The notes under the pieces were generated by a model that saw nothing but the letters and a program-made list of their open reading frames with translations, was not told the DNA's origin and searched no databases. 8,972 bases of DNA from Acidobacteriota bacterium (lineage in GTDB: Bacteria; Acidobacteriota; Aminicenantia; UBA2199): positions 1 to 8,972 of the forward strand of contig JAKAGC010000115.1 of NCBI GenBank assembly GCA_021817755.1, in the 5' to 3' direction. Shown here in pieces: positions 6,572 to 8,972 of the stretch. Position numbers and translations under genes: made by a program. The first letter of the stretch is position 1. Each line of letters begins with the position of its first letter.

Positions 6572-7384
6572 TCAAATAACTTCGCCGAAGTGTGGTTTAA
6601 GCCGTCTGAATATCACTGCGCCTGCCACAAGAATAATCATTGTCACTCCCCAAAAATAAAGAGTTTCATGAATATGAACCCAGAAAGGAGGGCCATTGAA
6701 CAAACTGTCCCTATAACCGATTATTATGTAGCAAACCGGATTTAATTTTAATATCCATCGATATTTGGTAGGTACTATTGTAATATCCCATATAATGGGA
6801 GTTAGCCAGAATCCGAATTGGATGGAAACAGTTACAAGGTTTGCAATATCCTCGATGAACAGACTTGTGGAAGACGTAATCCAACCGCTACCTAGTAGAA
6901 GTACGGACATGGCAAAGATATAATAGATTAGCTGAAAAGTCTGAATTCCAGGGATATATCCATATGCCCATGCAATAAAAACACATATTATTACCAAAGC
7001 AATATGAGTAACAAGATTGCTTAATATTCGAGCAATATGAAGAATTGCAAGGCTTAAATCGCCTTTTTTAATGAGGTAGGAGTGGGAGTTTATAACACGA
7101 GTTACCCCACTTAAAGTTGTGGAAAAAAATTGCCAGGGAATCATCCCGGAAATAAGGAAAATAACAAATGGAATACCGTTTCTGGAAGCAGGGGATCGTA
7201 ATCCGATGGTAAATACTAGGAGAACTACCATAATATATGTAACCGGGTGAAGGAACCCCCATATCATACCAAGGTAGGTACTTTTATACTGAGATTCAAA
7301 ATCCCTTTTTGTTAATTCGTAAATGGCGTGCCGATGGTTATAAATAATTAGTATGAAATTTTTTATATCAATAAGTAGTTTCAA
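6572..7384 (-). CDS. wzm: ABC-2 type polysaccharide export permease
   Basis: The membrane component of the O-antigen/capsule exporter has 270 residues, the usual size. The N-terminal amphipathic part leads to TKRDFESQYKSTYLGMIWG (25-43), the typical gate-helix motif of Wzm/KpsM/TagG permeases. About six hydrophobic segments follow (near 44-62, 72-93, 112-138, 147-168, 178-198 and 240-258). LNPVCYIIIGYRD and the C-terminal FRRLKPHFGEV are characteristic of the family. It should pair with the downstream Wzt ATPase. The start is a TTG at 7384-7382: an in-frame TAA lies two codons upstream and no ATG precedes the conserved part. GAGTGA about 5 nt upstream is a weak ribosome site. It is the first gene after the promoter and leader at 7385-7542. 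The TGA stop (6574-6572) is one base from the GxxExxY cassette. Confidence 0.93.
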   Translation of the reverse strand: MKLLIDIKNFILIIYNHRHAIYELTKRDFESQYKSTYLGMIWGFLHPVTYIMVVLLVFTIGLRSPASRNGIPFVIFLISGMIPWQFFSTTLSGVTRVINSHSYLIKKGDLSLAILHIARILSNLVTHIALVIICVFIAWAYGYIPGIQTFQLIYYIFAMSVLLLGSGWITSSTSLFIEDIANLVTVSIQFGFWLTPIIWDITIVPTKYRWILKLNPVCYIIIGYRDSLFNGPPFWVHIHETLYFWGVTMIILVAGAVIFRRLKPHFGEVI

Positions 7385-7414
7385 TTTTTATCACTCTATA
7401 TAAGAATTTTAAGA

Positions 7415-7445
7415 AGCTCCCGCCTTTACCACTCAAGGAGGTGCT
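7415..7445 (-). promoter_or_regulatory. Leader stem-loop with ops/JUMPstart-like core upstream of wzm
   Basis: In the minus-strand leader, AGCACCTCCTT (7445-7435) can pair imperfectly with AAGGCGGGAGCT (7426-7415) around an 8-nt loop: 9 pairs including two G-U, and two mismatches. The 3' arm GGCGGGAGCTT resembles the RfaH/ops element GGCGGTAGCGT (9 of 11 positions). It lies about 80 nt after the predicted transcription start and about 30 nt before the wzm start codon, where ops elements occur in polysaccharide operons. The 5' arm contains CACCTCCTT, identical to the canonical anti-Shine-Dalgarno. A 10-bp palindrome, TGAATATTCA (7471-7480), lies upstream in the leader and could be an operator. 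Function as a pause or antitermination site is inference; no RfaH/NusG-type gene is in the window. Confidence 0.4.
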
Positions 7446-7513
7446 ACGATAGAAACAAGAAAAATAGCTCTGAATATTCATAGGTACAACTGTCTTCAGG
7501 CTTAAAAAATATT

Positions 7514-7542
7514 ATTATGCCACACAGCTATGATTATTTCAA
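7514..7542 (-). promoter_or_regulatory. Sigma-70-type promoter for the wzm-wzt operon
   Basis: On the minus strand, TTGAAA (7542-7537; 5 of 6 to TTGACA) is followed by a 17-bp spacer and CATAAT (7519-7514; 5 of 6 to TATAAT). TGG immediately before the -10 gives the extended -10 TGn motif. Transcription should start near 7503-7508, giving a leader of about 120 nt before wzm. It lies between the terminator-like hairpin of the upstream gene and the operon, where a promoter is expected. If the host uses a Bacteroidota-type sigma factor (TTTG / TAnnTTTG), this call would weaken; I see no such motif here. Confidence 0.7.
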
Positions 7543-7590
7543 TAGGAATTGATAGATTAAATTACCGGTAGCCGCTCCTCGCAGACAAGG

Positions 7591-7628
7591 AAACCCGGTT
7601 TATTCAATCTTTTTGATAAACCGGGTTT
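7591..7628 (-). terminator. Hairpin terminator after the fibre-protein gene
   Basis: A perfect 13-bp stem, AAACCCGGTTTAT (7591-7603) with its complement at 7616-7628, encloses a 12-nt loop. It starts 14 nt after the TAG stop of the S74 fibre gene. On the minus strand only the three T residues inside the stem end follow the G/C core, so the U-tract is short and termination may be imperfect. It separates the fibre gene from the wzm operon. Confidence 0.7.
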
Positions 7629-7642
7629 ATGTGAACTATATG

Positions 7643-8972
7643 CTATTTATTTGTGAGTATAGTGATTCTTTCTTTTAATTCGGTAATGGCTTTTTGTTGT
7701 TCTTTTAAATAAATTTGTTGCTCTTGAATTGCTTTTTGTTGTTCCTGGATAACTTTCGTTAGCACAGCAACTATGTCCATTGGACTTAATCCTTTTCGAT
7801 CTGAAGTAGCAACCAAATCGGGAACATCTTCTGCAATAAAACCCACATGTTTATCGGAACTATCCACTTTATAGTTGTACGTTACCGGATTAAGTTTAGT
7901 TAGAGTATCCATAGCTTCCTCAATATTTAGATTTTCAATGTTTTCCTTTAGTGAACGGCTTGAAGCATTTGTCCACACACCGCCTGTCGTACATGATGCA
8001 CCGTTGGACATGGCCAAGCTTCCATCCGTATTTAATCTCATTTTCCATGAACTATTGACTACTAAACGTAAAGGATGATTGGTTGTGGAACCAAAATTAG
8101 CATAAGCGTCTGTTGCATTAATGTAGTTTGCGGCACCGTCAGTTCGTTTCACGAGAATACACGAATTTGAACCGGTAGTATCTACTTCTACGGGATAGGC
8201 AGGAGTTTTTGTACCGATTCCCAATTTACCGTTAATAGTGACTATACTGTTGTCGAATTCTCCATAAATGAGGGGATCGCTGGTATCAGAATTGGCAATA
8301 TAGAGCTTATTGGAGCCGGTTTCGTTATATCCTGATTTGTAACCCAGGAATAGGTTTTGATTTCCGGTTATATTTGAATATCCCGAATTCCAACCTAAAT
8401 AGACATTTGTTACGCCTTCGGTATTTGAATTTCCAGCTCCATTACCAATAAAAGTGTTCCAATTACCAACAGAGTTATTAAATCCGGAATTATTGCCAAT
8501 GAAAATGTTTTCTGTACCGGTAGTATTTGAGTAACCAGTGTTATCTCCGATAAAAATATTATTATTGGCAGTGGTATTATTATATCCAGCATTATTTCCT
8601 AGAAAGGTATTACTGCATCCGGTGGTATTGGTTGCACCGGCTTCACTTCCAAGAAAGCTGTTATTTGATCCTAAAGTATTTGTATTTCCTGCAAAATATC
8701 CTAGAAAAGTATTCCAACCTCCAGTTGTATTGTAAAATCCTGTATTATTCCCAATAAAAGTATTTGCATTGGCGGTGGAATTGGACCATCCTGAACCATG
8801 ACCAACGAAGGTATTGAAGCATCCAGCACTATTTAAGTATCCGGAACTTCTGCCGATAAAAGCGTTGTTGGTCCCAGTAGTGATGGAAGCCCCGGCATCT
8901 TGCCCATAGAAAGTATTAGCATTTCCTTCGTAGCCATTAACGATATTAACATCTGGCGAAATAGTTGTTCCT
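7643..8972 (-). CDS. Tail-fibre/adhesin-like repeat protein with C-terminal S74 intramolecular chaperone (partial, N-terminus missing)
   Basis: The frame is open from the window edge to TAG at 7645-7643, giving 442 residues of a longer protein. Residues 16-218 are twelve 17-residue repeats (pattern NTFxGxxAGxxNTTGxx). Then come NGKLGIGTKTPAYPVEV (about 247-263), a motif common before fibre shafts, and a linker to about 336. The peptidase S74 domain follows: SSRSLKENI with Ser337/Lys342 spaced like the Ser-Lys pair of endosialidase-type chaperones, then VTYNY and HVGFIAEDVPDLV. The C-terminus is a Gln-rich coiled coil of clean heptads (IQEQQKA, IQEQQIY, LKEQQKA). Such proteins trimerise, and the last ~106 residues are expected to be released by self-cleavage at Ser337. 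It could be a surface adhesin or a phage/tailocin fibre; no phage genes are visible. A TTG at 8224 is not the real start, because the repeats continue upstream in frame. Confidence 0.88.
   Translation of the reverse strand, partial: GTTISPDVNIVNGYEGNANTFYGQDAGASITTGTNNAFIGRSSGYLNSAGCFNTFVGHGSGWSNSTANANTFIGNNTGFYNTTGGWNTFLGYFAGNTNTLGSNNSFLGSEAGATNTTGCSNTFLGNNAGYNNTTANNNIFIGDNTGYSNTTGTENIFIGNNSGFNNSVGNWNTFIGNGAGNSNTEGVTNVYLGWNSGYSNITGNQNLFLGYKSGYNETGSNKLYIANSDTSDPLIYGEFDNSIVTINGKLGIGTKTPAYPVEVDTTGSNSCILVKRTDGAANYINATDAYANFGSTTNHPLRLVVNSSWKMRLNTDGSLAMSNGASCTTGGVWTNASSRSLKENIENLNIEEAMDTLTKLNPVTYNYKVDSSDKHVGFIAEDVPDLVATSDRKGLSPMDIVAVLTKVIQEQQKAIQEQQIYLKEQQKAITELKERITILTNK
8318..8926 (-). repeat. 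Twelve tandem 51-bp coding repeats (17 residues each)
   Basis: Translated on the minus strand, eleven units are exactly 17 residues and the last is 16, for example GCSNTFLGNNAGYNNTT and ANNNIFIGDNTGYSNTT. Asn4, Phe/Tyr6, Gly8, Gly12 and Asn15 are nearly invariant, while positions 2-3 and 9-11 vary. The Gly/Asn-rich spacing suggests a beta-roll or beta-helix that stacks one turn per unit in a trimer, as in the YadA-type head repeats, though the unit length differs. DNA copies are diverged, so slippage is not recent. Confidence 0.9.

Noticed and set aside
6105..6580. Target-site duplication flanking the GxxExxY cassette
   Set aside because: The flanks outside the repeats (CTATTT and GTCAAAT) do not share a direct repeat, so a duplication cannot be claimed.
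7435..7443. Perfect Shine-Dalgarno AAGGAGGTG on the plus strand
   Set aside because: The nearest plus-strand start (GTG at 7441) hits TAG after two codons and no other open frame follows, so it is not translating a plus-strand gene. It is more likely the complement of the leader stem.
7563..7570. Palindrome TACCGGTA upstream of the promoter
   Set aside because: An 8-bp palindrome alone is expected by chance at this scale, and no second copy or other support was seen.
7643..8224. TTG at 8224 as start of a separate 193-residue S74 protein
   Set aside because: The frame continues open upstream to the window edge with twelve clear 17-residue repeats and the motif GKLGIGT spanning the TTG.
8318..8926. 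CRISPR-like array in the regularly spaced 51-bp repeats
   Set aside because: The repeats are diverged, contiguous and in frame, without spacers, and encode a Gly/Asn-rich protein pattern.

Overview
The window is AT-rich DNA from a Gram-negative bacterium. This is inferred from an ABC-transporter pair of the O-antigen/capsule type (Wzm/Wzt), a lipoprotein signal peptide and a surface or tail-fibre protein. Most genes lack a clear Shine-Dalgarno sequence and start in A/T-rich contexts. That, with a GxxExxY gene and a 17-residue-repeat/S74 protein, fits Leptospira or a Bacteroidota/Ignavibacteriota/Cloacimonadota-like lineage. The sequence alone does not let me choose between them.

All convincing genes are on the minus strand, so transcription runs from high to low coordinates. 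At 7643-8972 is the 3' part of a gene for a repeat-rich fibre protein ending in an S74 self-cleaving chaperone domain and a coiled coil. A perfect 13-bp hairpin (7591-7628) follows its stop codon. Next come a near-consensus extended -10 sigma-70-type promoter (7514-7542) and a leader of about 120 nt containing a stem-loop with an ops/JUMPstart-like core. Then comes a long apparent operon: wzm (6572-7384), a GxxExxY PD-(D/E)XK protein (6157-6540), wzt (4689-6107), a sulfatase-like lipoprotein (2804-4660), a family-2 glycosyltransferase (1957-2778), two different sulfotransferases (1199-1960 and 381-1178) and the N-terminal part of a polytopic GT-C-like membrane protein that leaves the window (1-374). 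Apart from a 4-bp overlap, the intergenic gaps from wzt onward are 6-28 nt.

As a system, this reads as part of a polysaccharide (O-antigen-like) locus. Glycosyltransferases build the chain, two sulfotransferases probably sulfate it or a linked glycan, and Wzm/Wzt export it, with the Wzt C-terminal domain probably reading the chain end. A cell-envelope lipoprotein of the sulfatase/phosphatase superfamily could trim or transfer a charged group.

The most unusual structure is at 6115-6570. The GxxExxY gene is bracketed by terminal inverted repeats (22 bp identical, built of 9-bp TTCGTGTAA-like units) and sits exactly between wzm and wzt, which are normally adjacent. It looks like a minimal 456-bp nuclease-encoding cassette inserted into the operon without damaging either neighbour.
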